Below are positions 1-7,831 of a stretch of 64,000 nt of DNA, in pieces. Location of the stretch: positions 372,001 through 436,000 of the forward strand of contig NZ_JBHUIO010000009.1 of NCBI RefSeq assembly GCF_042682745.1. The letters run 5' to 3'. The translations under genes and the position numbers were made by a program. The notes under the pieces were generated by a model. The model did not search any database. It worked only from the letters and a program-made list of their open reading frames with translations, and was not told where the DNA came from. Positions within the stretch are counted from its first letter, which is position 1. Every line of letters begins with the position of its first letter. Source of the stretch: Tumebacillus_A lipolyticus. GTDB lineage: Bacteria > Bacillota > Bacilli > Tumebacillales > Tumebacillaceae.

Positions 1-147
1 CGTCTCTGGCACTCGTTCTGCCAGCGCAAAATAGGCGGCGAAGTCCTGCTCGATCGTGGTTTCAACCACATTGCCTGAACGCTCGCCCGTGTCCACCAGT
101 ACGTTGCCTATTGCTTTATCGTAGTAGATTTTCCGCCCGATTTGCAT
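1..147 (-). CDS. Phage tail-region hypothetical protein (partial)
   Basis: Partial gene running off the left edge; only the first 49 residues are visible, starting MQIGRKIYYDKAIGNVLVD. The start ATG is preceded by GGGAGGAG at about 7 bases. Similar short openings are, from memory, common in small genes after tail fibres in Bacillales phages, but I cannot name a domain. It lies 16 bases downstream of the tail-fibre gene, so the two are probably co-transcribed. Function unknown; the phage assignment rests on context. Confidence 0.6.
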   Translation of the reverse strand, partial: MQIGRKIYYDKAIGNVLVDTGERSGNVVETTIEQDFAAYFALAERVPET

Positions 148-163
148 CGCTCTTCTCCTCCCT

Positions 164-910
164 TTATTCGTAGGCGTACCAAGTGACACTTGTATTCGAA
201 AAGGCAATGTACGTCTCAAAGCCATCATTAAAAATAGTCCAGTAATTTGATTGCCAGATCCCCGGACTGAAACCTGGAGACGAATCTGCCCTCCCAAACG
301 CCCAATTGAGGTTGATATTTTTCATCACCCAGCCTGTACCAGACTCATAATACGAAACTGGAAAATCAGTATGAGGGTGATACACTTTCCGGTAGTATTC
401 TTGTCCTCCTCTCCAGAACAGTATTAGTAAGGATGGTTTGAACATAAGCCCCCTTACAGTAATAATGTTAGTTGATGAGCTCGTCACTGTTCCGCTCGCC
501 CACCTCTTCCCCGTTACAATCCCCCCCACCCCCGCCGCCAACTCAGCGAAACTGTGAGGCGCACTCCCTGGTACTGTCCCTCCTTTGGCGTTGATCGCAG
601 CGGCAACCTGTGCTTTGCCATCAACGCCATGCGTAAAAACCTCTGTTAGTGCACCCTCCACATCGGTCGAGATAAAATGCCCGCCCGCATCCTCGATGTG
701 AATCGCACTTGCCTTATGTGCACCAGTCGCCCGACCAGCGTGCTCATCGACCTTCACCTGAGCACCTGCTGGTGTCTCCGCGCCGATCTGCTCAGAAGTC
801 AGCGCATCCAATCGCTGGTGGGACTCCTCAATCTCGCCCTCGATCCGATTCATGTCCTGCTCAGTCACCACTTCATCATGCTGCCAGTCGGTTTTGCTCT
901 GGTATGACAT
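164..910 (-). CDS. Phage tail fibre-like protein
   Basis: Protein of 248 residues. Its first 50 residues (MSYQSKTDWQHDEVV..., ending EQIGAETPAGAQ) are paralogous to those of the gene at 3754-4260. A linker with HAGRATGAHKAS resembles the NPHGVT-type repeats of phage fibres. The C-terminal half is Trp/Tyr-rich and beta-like, as in receptor-binding tips. The start is set by AGGAGGTG nine bases upstream. An intrinsic terminator (973-999) lies just upstream, so this gene may have its own promoter. Likely a structural tail fibre; the host receptor cannot be guessed. Confidence 0.6.
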   Translation of the reverse strand: MSYQSKTDWQHDEVVTEQDMNRIEGEIEESHQRLDALTSEQIGAETPAGAQVKVDEHAGRATGAHKASAIHIEDAGGHFISTDVEGALTEVFTHGVDGKAQVAAAINAKGGTVPGSAPHSFAELAAGVGGIVTGKRWASGTVTSSSTNIITVRGLMFKPSLLILFWRGGQEYYRKVYHPHTDFPVSYYESGTGWVMKNINLNWAFGRADSSPGFSPGIWQSNYWTIFNDGFETYIAFSNTSVTWYAYE

Positions 911-972
911 GCAATCTTACACCTCCTAGATTTTATGGCGTTCAACTTTGCTCGGAATGCTGATGACAATCT

Positions 973-999
973 AAAAAGCCCATCACATGAGTGATGAGC
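973..999 (-). terminator. Intrinsic terminator
   Basis: On the minus strand GCTCATCAC-TCAT-GTGATGGGC is followed by TTTTT. It separates the tail-fibre gene at 164-910 from the relic region upstream. A near-copy occurs at 4368-4397. Confidence 0.75.
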
Positions 1000-1117
1000 T
1001 TCTATCCAGTGTCTGCCATTCAGTTTTGCTTCAGCCATCTCCTTGAGGACTGCCGGCTGACTTCCTTGATATCATATTACTTTGTCTTAAGAGTCCAGAA
1101 CTCTGAAGTGACTCCTA
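978..1117 (-). repeat. Duplicated segment, copy A
   Basis: About 140 bases, roughly 80% identical by eye to 4376-4514, ending in the same terminator hairpin. Minus-strand translation gives KVI*YQGSQPAVLKEMAEAK, matching the coding relic KVIWYQESQPTIFKVMAD in copy B but with a stop. It is therefore the decayed 3' end of a duplicated phage gene. Confidence 0.65.
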
Positions 1118-1333
1118 TTTTTCTCGGGCGACCAGTGAACGATGTGCTCGTCTCTCCTCTGCGATCCGCTAAGCCATCCCCATCTTTTGTAGTTTTTGAC
1201 CCATTTCTTAACCATTTTGTGGTCGGGGATCTGCAGCTCATTTGCGACCGATTTATAGCCCATTCTTTTACATCTTTACCGCAATGAACTTGATTTCCCG
1301 TGAGTACGTTTTCCGTTTCCTCGCTGTCTTTCC
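1117..1333 (-). pseudogene. IS3-family transposase OrfA remnant
   Basis: Minus-strand translation gives KRKTYSREIKFIAVKM, then after a frame change MGYKSVANELQIPDHKMVKK and WVKNYKRWG, then after another change GLADRRGETST and GRPRK. This is the helix-turn-helix OrfA of IS3/IS150-type elements: REIK start, a DNA-binding helix with IP..K.V..W, then LADRRG and GRP. At least two frameshifts break it and no OrfB follows, so it is inactive. Confidence 0.75.
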
Positions 1334-1341
1334 AAAAGAAA

Positions 1342-1400
1342 ATCCCCCTTGTGTAGTAACAGTAAGCGGACTTGCTTCCTACAGTCTACACAAGAGGGAT
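1342..1400. repeat. 15-bp near-perfect inverted repeat
   Basis: ATCCCCCTTGTGTAG at 1342-1356 is matched by CTACACAAGAGGGAT at 1386-1400 (14 of 15 pair) around a 29-base spacer. It sits at the 5' end of the IS3 OrfA remnant, so it may include an IS terminal repeat; a regulatory hairpin is the alternative. Confidence 0.45.
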
Positions 1401-1436
1401 CGTTCGAGCGGGGTCTTTTATATGCTGTTCTCTTGA

Positions 1437-1462
1437 TTAGGAAGAGACGTACCTCTTCCTAA
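1437..1462 (-). terminator. Stem-loop after DUF4376-type gene
   Basis: TTAGGAAGAG-ACGTAC-CTCTTCCTAA is a perfect 10-bp stem located about 80 bases past the stop of the 1540-2223 gene. There is no T run on either side, so termination is only probable. Confidence 0.4.
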
Positions 1463-1539
1463 CTGAATCTGATGTGCCGTCATCGAAACGCACCGATCGA
1501 TGCTGGTCTATGCCTCGCATGAGTTTAATGTCTCCAGGT

Positions 1540-2223
1540 TCAGTTCCATGAGATCGCATCCACCTGCTGCCATGTGTCCGCTGACTCTACTTGTGCTTTT
1601 AGTTTTTGATACTGACGGATGTTTGTGCGCTTGTGTTGCTCCGCTTCTGCACAAACGGCTAGGAACTGTTTCATGGAATGGTCGACCTCTCCCTCATCCT
1701 CGGTCTGCCACGTCACATCCCCGTCAGTCGTACCCGCAACAAGCAAGAGCATCTGCTGTGTGAAGTTTGTCTGATCGTGTACACCGAAGGAATAAAAATG
1801 ACCAGTCGTCGCGGAAGAAAAGCCTCGCAAGATCGTGGCTTCGCATGCCTCGTTCAACTGGCCAATTTTTGCTTTTTTGATCCATTCGAGTGGCGTGACT
1901 GTCAAGTCCAGATCTCTGTATCGCTGGTCAGCTGTCAACTTTCGAAGGTTATCGATCTCATTCTCAAGTTCCCTAATATGATCTTCTGGTGAAACATATG
2001 GTACATAGTCGGGATTTTTGTAGAACAAGCCCGTTGCTGAATCATAGCAGTATTCTTGCGGCTTGATCTCAGCAGCATGTACTTCATCTAACGTATAGGC
2101 GTTGTAGTCCTGAGCAGGTGAGTAAATACTATCTCCCTCTACTAGATAGCCAAAAGACAGACTTTGAATTTCTGCACCTTTTGCAATTACTACTTTAGTT
2201 TCCTTGGCGATTAAAACCATCAT
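1540..2223 (-). CDS. Phage tail protein with DUF4376-like C-terminus
   Basis: About 227 residues. The N-terminus is a short beta-rich stretch. A coiled segment follows at about 80-110 (EDHIRELENEIDNLRKLTADQ). The second half (TPLEWIKKAKIGQLNEACEATI...FYSFGVHDQTNFTQQM) matches the pattern of DUF4376 found at the end of phage tail fibre and tail assembly proteins. The ATG at 2223 is chosen over 2232 because GGAG would touch the earlier ATG. It follows the 2240-3751 gene by 16 bases, so it is in the same late operon. Confidence 0.65.
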   Translation of the reverse strand: MMVLIAKETKVVIAKGAEIQSLSFGYLVEGDSIYSPAQDYNAYTLDEVHAAEIKPQEYCYDSATGLFYKNPDYVPYVSPEDHIRELENEIDNLRKLTADQRYRDLDLTVTPLEWIKKAKIGQLNEACEATILRGFSSATTGHFYSFGVHDQTNFTQQMLLLVAGTTDGDVTWQTEDEGEVDHSMKQFLAVCAEAEQHKRTNIRQYQKLKAQVESADTWQQVDAISWN

Positions 2224-2239
2224 GTTACCCATCTCCTCT

Positions 2240-3751
2240 CTAAATGATTGGTTCTTTCATGAAAATATCAGTATCAGACAATGCCACACCGATTTGGATA
2301 CCCCTAGAGTCGGTTGTGATTAATCCGTTTGTGTCATAATAGTAAGTTTCACCTGCACTTAAGGTACTGTGATTAGACGAAATCCCTTGCACTGTGACGG
2401 TGTTTGAGGTCAGACATACACCAATTGGCTTTCCGTAGAATCCCTCAACGTACAAATGTTTTGGCGTATTTCCAGGAGGCGGAAGATAGAACAACCTTAC
2501 TTTCTTCCGATTTCCTTCGAATTTGTCAGGTAGGCAAGGCATGATTTGCTGAATATCTTCACTTGCCGCGAGTGTGACTGCCGGTGATGTTGCATACGGC
2601 AAAGGGGAGACGGCAGGATCATACCTGATGTTCCAACCTTTCAGTTTCGTCCCGCTTCTTGTGACAAGCATTCTATCGTTTCCGTAGCACGCGACAAAAT
2701 AGCCAACGTCACCACTCACACCCAATGAGGTTGTGTTGTTTATCGGGTGCTCATTTGTTTTGCCTGAAACGGCCCCCGAATCATCAAAGGTCACTTTTGC
2801 AACCTTAGCCGAGTATTGGTAGTAATACAAAATCCCCGTCTTCTTGTCGATTGGCTGATAATCGAAGCCAAAAGGTCGGTTCGGCTGAGCTTGTGTAAAT
2901 GGTTGACTCTGTGCAGATGGAAAGGTGATTGTATCATTCAAAGGGTTATAGATCACGCTTCCGACATATAACGAACCTGTGGAGCTGCCTGAATGGTACC
3001 CCCCGTATGCCCAAAAAAAGTTTCCGTCCATGTGTTCCCGCACAATGAGATAGTAAGGATCTAGACCTGTGGTTGCGCTTGTAGGCGTCCCCAAAGTTGG
3101 CGATCCGCTATCCGGGACTGTTACTACCATGCCACGTAAGTTGCTACCGTGAATGAAAGTAAGTAAGATTTTCCCATCACCAAGGTTGTTTACATTTGGA
3201 AAACTCGAAGTCGCCGTCGCGTCATATAATAGTCCTGTGGATTGAGAAACCAAAGAAAGATCATTAGGGTCGTCAGAGATGTTATAAATCTTGTGATAAA
3301 TTGTAGTCCCTAACGTGTACACAATCATAAGCTTCGTAGCACTCACCATGCACATTGACATATCCATACCAACAGAAGCAGAAGAAACGATGTTATATTT
3401 TGTCGACAGTGTTGTTGTGCTGTCATTGTTGAATCGAATCATGACAAAGCTTAGGTAGTTGCTATTCAGAGTGTCTGCGTACAGAAGCCCGTATCGCTTC
3501 GCGTCAATTTGAATGATTTTGTGCCACAAACCAGTCACGCCGATTAAAGGATTTGTCACAACCCCCGCTTGATCAGTAGGTAACGAATTCGCCATATCTT
3601 TCAATGGCAAATCGGCCAAAGTTCCGTCATTAAGAACTTGCGCGACACGTTGAGGAGTTGCGACCCCTTTTACAAACTCCTTTATTAAGCCTTGGTTGTT
3701 TGTGGATCTATTGCCGTATCCCATAAGGTTCAAAAAAGTTCCCACGTTCAT
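2240..3751 (-). CDS. Phage tail/baseplate structural protein, probable receptor-binding
   Basis: Protein of 503 residues, beginning MNVGTFLNLMGYGNRS. It is rich in Ser, Thr, Gly and Tyr with regularly spaced beta-strand-like blocks, as in propeller or prism tail-tip proteins. No enzyme motif is visible. The start at 3751 has GGGAGG eight bases upstream; the longer frame to 3769 lacks this. The stop of the preceding gene is two bases away, so they are co-translated. Role inferred from size, composition and position between two fibre-type genes. Confidence 0.55.
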   Translation of the reverse strand: MNVGTFLNLMGYGNRSTNNQGLIKEFVKGVATPQRVAQVLNDGTLADLPLKDMANSLPTDQAGVVTNPLIGVTGLWHKIIQIDAKRYGLLYADTLNSNYLSFVMIRFNNDSTTTLSTKYNIVSSASVGMDMSMCMVSATKLMIVYTLGTTIYHKIYNISDDPNDLSLVSQSTGLLYDATATSSFPNVNNLGDGKILLTFIHGSNLRGMVVTVPDSGSPTLGTPTSATTGLDPYYLIVREHMDGNFFWAYGGYHSGSSTGSLYVGSVIYNPLNDTITFPSAQSQPFTQAQPNRPFGFDYQPIDKKTGILYYYQYSAKVAKVTFDDSGAVSGKTNEHPINNTTSLGVSGDVGYFVACYGNDRMLVTRSGTKLKGWNIRYDPAVSPLPYATSPAVTLAASEDIQQIMPCLPDKFEGNRKKVRLFYLPPPGNTPKHLYVEGFYGKPIGVCLTSNTVTVQGISSNHSTLSAGETYYYDTNGLITTDSRGIQIGVALSDTDIFMKEPII

Positions 3752-3753
3752 TC

Positions 3754-4260
3754 CTATACCTCCCGCCATAAAGGAAACTTCACATTCGGATCATGAATCA
3801 GCTCTAAGTTTTTGGTTTTTATCACAACCTCACCCGTTTCATCGTATTCTTTGACCATCAGGCGTTGATATTTCCCATTAGTGTCGGGGTTAGACTGGAC
3901 AGCCTTCTGATAAAGCTTGCCGTCAGCTCGCCGCAACTCTACCGTGCAGAACAGCCCTTGTATAGCGTCGTAGTCATCACGGAACGCATCAAATGGGTCG
4001 ACTCTAATGGCGCCAATCTGTTCGCAAGTTACTCCGTGCGGGTTGTCTGTCCGATTTGCGTGCGCATTTACCTTCGCCTGCACGCCGGTGGGCGTTTCCG
4101 CTCCGATCTGCTCGGGTGTAACTCCGTGCGGGTTGTCTGTCCGACTCGCGTGAGAGTTAACCTTCTCCTGCGCCTCAACGATTCCACCCTCGATACGGTT
4201 CAAGTCATGTTCAGTTACCACGTCATCATATTTCCAGTTAGTTTTACTTTGGTAAGGCAT
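3754..4260 (-). CDS. Phage tail fibre N-terminal module protein with NPHGVT repeats
   Basis: Protein of 168 residues whose first 50 residues (MPYQSKTNWKYDDVVTEHDL) are paralogous to the gene at 164-910. Two tandem units of about 30 residues follow, each HA(S/N)RTDNPHGVT.EQIGA, a repeat typical of phage fibre shafts. The C-terminus (YQRLMVKEYDETGEVV) looks like an attachment domain. AGGAGGTG sits nine bases before ATG. A terminator lies 108 bases upstream, so this is probably the first gene of the fibre unit. Confidence 0.6.
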   Translation of the reverse strand: MPYQSKTNWKYDDVVTEHDLNRIEGGIVEAQEKVNSHASRTDNPHGVTPEQIGAETPTGVQAKVNAHANRTDNPHGVTCEQIGAIRVDPFDAFRDDYDAIQGLFCTVELRRADGKLYQKAVQSNPDTNGKYQRLMVKEYDETGEVVIKTKNLELIHDPNVKFPLWREV

Positions 4261-4367
4261 GTATCTTACACCTCCTTGATTTTTCCGACTGTCTCAAATG
4301 ACCTATGGTCATTGATTCACGATCTTTTCTTCCCTCCTTTCGCCTTTGTTCGAAAAACCGATGGCAA

Positions 4368-4397
4368 ACAAAAAAGCTCATCACATAAGTGAAGAGC
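4368..4397 (-). terminator. Intrinsic terminator, copy of 973-999
   Basis: Minus strand GCTCTTCAC-TTAT-GTGATGAGC (one mismatch in the stem) followed by TTTTTTG. The stop codon of the coding relic 4381-4557 lies inside the stem. Confidence 0.75.
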
Positions 4398-4514
4398 CTC
4401 TACCAGATGTCTGCCATTCAGTTGTGTCTGCCATCACCTTGAAGATTGTCGGCTGACTTTCTTGGTACCATATTACCTTGTCAAGAGCGGTCAAATCTCC
4501 GAAGAAACTCCTAT
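4376..4514 (-). repeat. Duplicated segment, copy B
   Basis: Partner of 978-1117. The homology covers the 3' end of a coding relic and the terminator. Together with the paralogous N-termini of the two fibre genes it shows duplication of a gene-end plus terminator plus fibre-start module. Confidence 0.65.
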
Positions 4515-4557
4515 GTGACTCCAGATGAACTCCAAGAGTGTCACCTTGGAGTGATGC
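4381..4557 (-). pseudogene. 3' end of a phage protein gene
   Basis: An open minus-strand frame of about 58 codons contains SFFGDLTALDKVIWYQESQP and later FKVMADTTEWQTSGRGSSLM, then TGA. It has no start codon with a ribosome site and abuts the decayed integrase, so it reads as the surviving C-terminus of a truncated phage gene. Family not recognised. Confidence 0.5.
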
Positions 4558-4639
4558 TGATCCTTAACCCCTACATATATCGATCGACCTTGTTCCCTTA
4601 TCTGGTCTTCAATCAAAGACCACCATTCCTGTTCGCCGG

Positions 4640-5665
4640 CATACCGACCTCTGCCCAATCCTCAAATATATCGAACGACGTGCCAGCCACCGGTAGCTGG
4701 CACTCGATTGCTTCTTGCAGCACGTATCATATACAAATCGCGAAACTCAACACTCATCACATCGAGCAGGAGATGGATGAGACGATACGAAATAGGCTTG
4801 TGTTTCATCGGCCAGACTTTATCTGAAGTTGCTCTCCAGAGCTCTCAGAAAGGCTGTGAGACAAATGTTAATACATGAAAATCTGTGCGATCTTGTAGAG
4901 CTTCCTCGGACTGCTAAAACAGAACTCGTAATCATGTCTCCAAAAGAGATGTTATCTTACTTGAAATCCGTCTCATTCGAGGGATTATAGGACAGTCATG
5001 TAAAAGAGCTTGGGCATCACGAGAAAAATGTCGAAGAAATTTGGAGCAAATACAGGCTTCAGGGTGTCGGAGCTATGCGCAAAGACATCTCCACTATTGA
5101 GAAAATATCAAGAGAAAGGCCGAAAATACCGAGGTGTACTTGAACTTGGCGACTCTATCCTTTGGAACCGGAGCGCGCCGTGGAGAGCTTTTAGTGCTTT
5201 CCGTCAGTCAGTTGTCCGAAGCATTCAAGGCCCGCCCGTCGTTCAGGAATCGCTAAAGAGCGATTCGACCAGGCGAACCATCACGATCCATGAAAATGAA
5301 ATCCGTGTTTTGCAGCGACAAATCAAGCTACGGAACAAGCAAAAAATCAAACTCGGCGCTCGTCACCGAGATAAAGGCCCGGTATTTGTAGCGCCAGACG
5401 GTCGCCCAATGGGGCAAACTGGTGTGTCACTCTGGTTCCGAAAGAGTTCGTAGCTTTTGGACGACCGGATTTTTCGCTGCATGACACCAGACATACTCAC
5501 GCATCATTGCTGATCAAGGCCGGCGTACCGATCACCCGCGTAGCAACGAGACTAGGTCATGCTAACCCTTCTATAACGCTCAGCACCTACACTCACTTTC
5601 TGCAAGATCGGAAAAAAGTAGCGAGTGACAAATGGGGCGAAATATTACAAAACGCATCGATTTAG
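4640..5665 (+). pseudogene. int: Degenerate phage tyrosine recombinase (integrase)
   Basis: Pieces in several frames add up to one integrase. The SAM-like core-binding part reads IAKLNTHHIEQEMDE, then KLLSRALRKAVRQMLIHENL and CDLVELPRTAKTELVIMSPK. The catalytic end reads SLHDTRHTHASLLIKAG, then RVATRLGHANPSITLSTYTH with the HxxR and tyrosine of the family. Frameshifts occur near 4826, 4987 and 5440-5453, and the central catalytic Arg region is scrambled. It is transcribed opposite to the tail genes, at the prophage edge. Non-functional. Confidence 0.8.
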
Positions 5666-5706
5666 AGTCAATGGTTAGCAAAATGTTAGCAAGGCAGCTC
5701 ACTTAG

Positions 5707-5740
5707 AGAAAAAAACCCTTTTCTACCAAGGGTTTTTTTC
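5707..5740. terminator. Bidirectional terminator at prophage/chromosome junction
   Basis: AAACCCTT-TTCTACC-AAGGGTTT with A/T tracts on both sides. It can serve the integrase relic (plus strand) and spoVM (minus strand, seven bases past its stop). Confidence 0.8.
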
Positions 5741-5746
5741 AACAGT

Positions 5747-5830
5747 TTACTTTTCCCTCTGGAATGCATTTAACATCGCTTTGACGATTCCGCCGAGGAA
5801 GCGAGGCAACTTTATCGTGTAAAATCGCAA
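5747..5830 (-). CDS. spoVM: Stage V sporulation protein M
   Basis: A 27-codon gene. Its product starts (M)RFYTIKLPRFLGGIVKAML, aligned with Bacillus SpoVM (MKFYTIKLPKFLGGIVRAML). SpoVM is an amphipathic helix that binds the convex forespore membrane and anchors SpoIVA, the base of the spore coat. The start is TTG, with AAGGGGGG five bases upstream; no ATG or GTG is available. The position downstream of rpe matches Bacillus gene order (rsgA-rpe-thiN-spoVM-rpmB); here thiN is replaced by a small membrane gene and the expected rpmB side is occupied by prophage. Confidence 0.9.
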   Translation of the reverse strand: MRFYTIKLPRFLGGIVKAMLNAFQREK

Positions 5831-5868
5831 AGTGACCCCCCCTTGTTATTAGTTCAGCCTGCGCGCTT

Positions 5869-6039
5869 TCAATCCTTGAACAGGAGCCATCCGGTCCAGA
5901 TCAGGGAAAGGCCGATCAGAGATACCCACATTTCAGGCGGGAGGTAACGAGCGGTCAGATACAGCCCGCATCCAGCAATCGCAATCCCGACGCCTCGCTT
6001 CGCCCCCATTCTCAAACTGCGCCTGCGGTATCCGATCAA
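5869..6039 (-). CDS. Small two-helix membrane protein
   Basis: About 56 residues with two hydrophobic stretches (GVGIAIAGCGLYLTARYL and MWVSLIGLSLIWTGWLLF) ending in Lys-Asp. I prefer the TTG start at 6039, which follows GGAGAGGGTGG; an ATG at 6081 without a ribosome site would give 70 residues. It lies between the rpe terminator and spoVM, 38 bases before spoVM, so the two are probably co-transcribed in sporulation. Family not recognised. Confidence 0.55.
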   Translation of the reverse strand: MIGYRRRSLRMGAKRGVGIAIAGCGLYLTARYLPPEMWVSLIGLSLIWTGWLLFKD

Positions 6040-6105
6040 AGTTGAGCCACCCTCTCCTCGCCCGCCTAGACTTTCGCCCATGTTTCGACGGTACGGTATT
6101 ATATA

Positions 6106-6115
6106 TATTCGTATG
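6106..6115 (-). promoter_or_regulatory. SigE/SigK-like -10 element
   Basis: CATACGAATA on the minus strand matches the CATAnnnTA -10 of mother-cell sigma factors E and K. It lies between the rpe terminator and the small membrane gene/spoVM pair. The -35 is not convincing. A TATAAT also overlaps downstream but lacks a properly spaced -35. Confidence 0.4.
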
Positions 6116-6131
6116 AGTTCTATTTGTGCAA

Positions 6132-6180
6132 CAAAAAACGGCCACCCCGTCGCATGTTACACAGCGTGGGAGTGACCGTT
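6132..6180 (-). terminator. Terminator after rpe
   Basis: Minus strand AACGGTCACTCC ... GGGGTGGCCGTT followed by TTTTTTG. It ends the long housekeeping transcript before spoVM. Confidence 0.7.
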
Positions 6181-6263
6181 AACCGCCCTCCCGTTAGTAC
6201 ATCCTATGCCGTGAAAAAGGCTTTAGACGTGAGGACAGGCGCGATTTTCAGTTCAAAGCTACT

Positions 6264-6914
6264 TCAGCCCCGAATGTTGCGAATGGCAGCGCCGCGATCG
6301 GGCGCATTGTATACCGCATTGCCAGCGACCAACACGTTCGCCCCCGCTTCGCGCACCAAGCGAGAAGTCTCCTGATTGATCCCGCCATCCACTTCGATCT
6401 CAACATGGTGCAGATCCATCGCATCGAGCTTGCGGCGCAGTTCGCTGATCTTTTCCAGAACGTTCGGAATGAACTTCTGCCCGCCAAAGCCCGGGTTGAC
6501 CGTCATCAGCAACACCATGTCCAGATCGGTCAGCACATGCTCGATCATCGAGACGGGCGTATGCGGGTTGAGCGCGACAGACGCTTTGACACCGTGGGAA
6601 CGGATCAATTGCAAAGTCCGATGCAGATGACGAGTCGCTTCCACATGCACGGTGATGATGTCCGCGCCCGCCTGGACAAAGCTCGGAATGTAACGATCCG
6701 GGTCTTCGATCATCAAATGCACGTCAAGCGGCAGTTTCGTGTGCGGCTTGATCGCTTCGACAACCAGCGGCCCGATCGTGATGTTTGGCACGAAGTGGCC
6801 GTCCATCACATCGACGTGAATCAAATCGGCCCCAAGCTCTTCCACCGAGCGAATCTCCTCCCCCAACTTCGAAAAGTCGGCAGAGAGGATCGACGGTGCT
6901 ATTTTGATCTCCAT
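6264..6914 (-). CDS. rpe: Ribulose-phosphate 3-epimerase
   Basis: Protein of 216 residues, full length for the family. It interconverts ribulose 5-phosphate and xylulose 5-phosphate in the pentose phosphate pathway. A TIM barrel is evident: APSILSAD at the start, the metal-site HVDVMDGHFVPN at 33-44, HLMI at about 66, the phosphate/flap segment VNPGFGGQKF, and EVDGGIN near the C-terminus. GGAGGT lies nine bases before the ATG. It follows rsgA by four bases, as in Bacillus, so they are co-transcribed. Confidence 0.97.
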   Translation of the reverse strand: MEIKIAPSILSADFSKLGEEIRSVEELGADLIHVDVMDGHFVPNITIGPLVVEAIKPHTKLPLDVHLMIEDPDRYIPSFVQAGADIITVHVEATRHLHRTLQLIRSHGVKASVALNPHTPVSMIEHVLTDLDMVLLMTVNPGFGGQKFIPNVLEKISELRRKLDAMDLHHVEIEVDGGINQETSRLVREAGANVLVAGNAVYNAPDRGAAIRNIRG

Positions 6915-6918
6915 GCGG

Positions 6919-7800
6919 TTAGTACCTCCGTTCTTTTGCCTCTTTTACCTCTGCCAAAAACTCCAGATAGTGCTGATAGCGGTCTCCGTTCATTCGCCCC
7001 GCCTGCACTGCCTCACGCACCGCACAACCGTCCTCGCGCTCATGCAGGCAACCTCTGTACTTGCACGCTTGCGACAGCTCCCAGACATCGCGAAAACACT
7101 GCTGGAGAATCTGCGGCTCCATACCGGCAAATTCGAGGGTGGCAAAGCCCGGCGTGTCGATGACATACGTCTCCTCAAAGATGCGAAAGATCTCCGAGTG
7201 ACGCGTCGTATGTCGCCCGCGCCCAAGCTTTTGCGAAATTTCCCCGATCGTCAGGTTGAGCCCTGGCACAAGCGTGTTGAGCAGCGTCGATTTGCCGACC
7301 CCAGAGTTGCCTGCCAGGGCGGACAGCTTGCCGCGAAGCAGCGAACGAACCTCTTCGACACCTCTGCCCGTCCGCGTGGAGACAACTGCTGTCAGATAGC
7401 CCATCTCCCGGTACGGATGCAACCAAGCTTCCGCCTGCTCGATGTCTTCCATCAAGTCCACCTTGGTCAACACGATCACCGCATCCAAGCTCTCGCGCTC
7501 CACCTGTACGATCATGCGATCGAGCAGCTTGGAGTTGAAATCTGGCTCTCTGCTGGAGAAGGTCAGCACGCATTGGTCGATGTTGGCGATCGGCGGGCGA
7601 ACCAGTTCGTTTTGGCGAGGAAAGAGCTCTTCGACCACCCCTTCTTCACTGCCGATCGGCGTGAAGTTCACCCGGTCGCCGACCAGAGGTGTGATCCCTT
7701 GCTTTTTGAAGACGCCGCGCGCTCTGCACCTGCGCACGACATCTTCCGATTGCACGTAATAAAACCCTGAAATTGCTTTGGTGATGATTCCTTCCGGCAT
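6919..7800 (-). CDS. rsgA: Ribosome small-subunit GTPase RsgA
   Basis: About 293 residues. It is a circularly permuted GTPase that checks and matures the 30S subunit. An N-terminal OB fold comes first, then the G motifs in permuted order: TKVD (G4), GNSGVGKST (G1), DTPG (G3), and a C-terminal zinc knuckle C.YRGCLH...GC. I take the ATG at 7800 (MPEGIITKAISG), the usual family start; the frame upstream overlaps prkC. In Bacillus its homologue CpgA is a substrate of the neighbouring kinase PrkC, which fits this operon. Confidence 0.95.
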   Translation of the reverse strand: MPEGIITKAISGFYYVQSEDVVRRCRARGVFKKQGITPLVGDRVNFTPIGSEEGVVEELFPRQNELVRPPIANIDQCVLTFSSREPDFNSKLLDRMIVQVERESLDAVIVLTKVDLMEDIEQAEAWLHPYREMGYLTAVVSTRTGRGVEEVRSLLRGKLSALAGNSGVGKSTLLNTLVPGLNLTIGEISQKLGRGRHTTRHSEIFRIFEETYVIDTPGFATLEFAGMEPQILQQCFRDVWELSQACKYRGCLHEREDGCAVREAVQAGRMNGDRYQHYLEFLAEVKEAKERRY

Positions 7801-7831
7801 ATGGCCACCGTAACCTTTCGAAAATTCAAGA

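Noticed and set aside
1..4260. Diversity-generating retroelement
   Set aside because: Duplicated fibre segments suggested a template/variable repeat pair, but no reverse transcriptase is present and differences are not A-specific.
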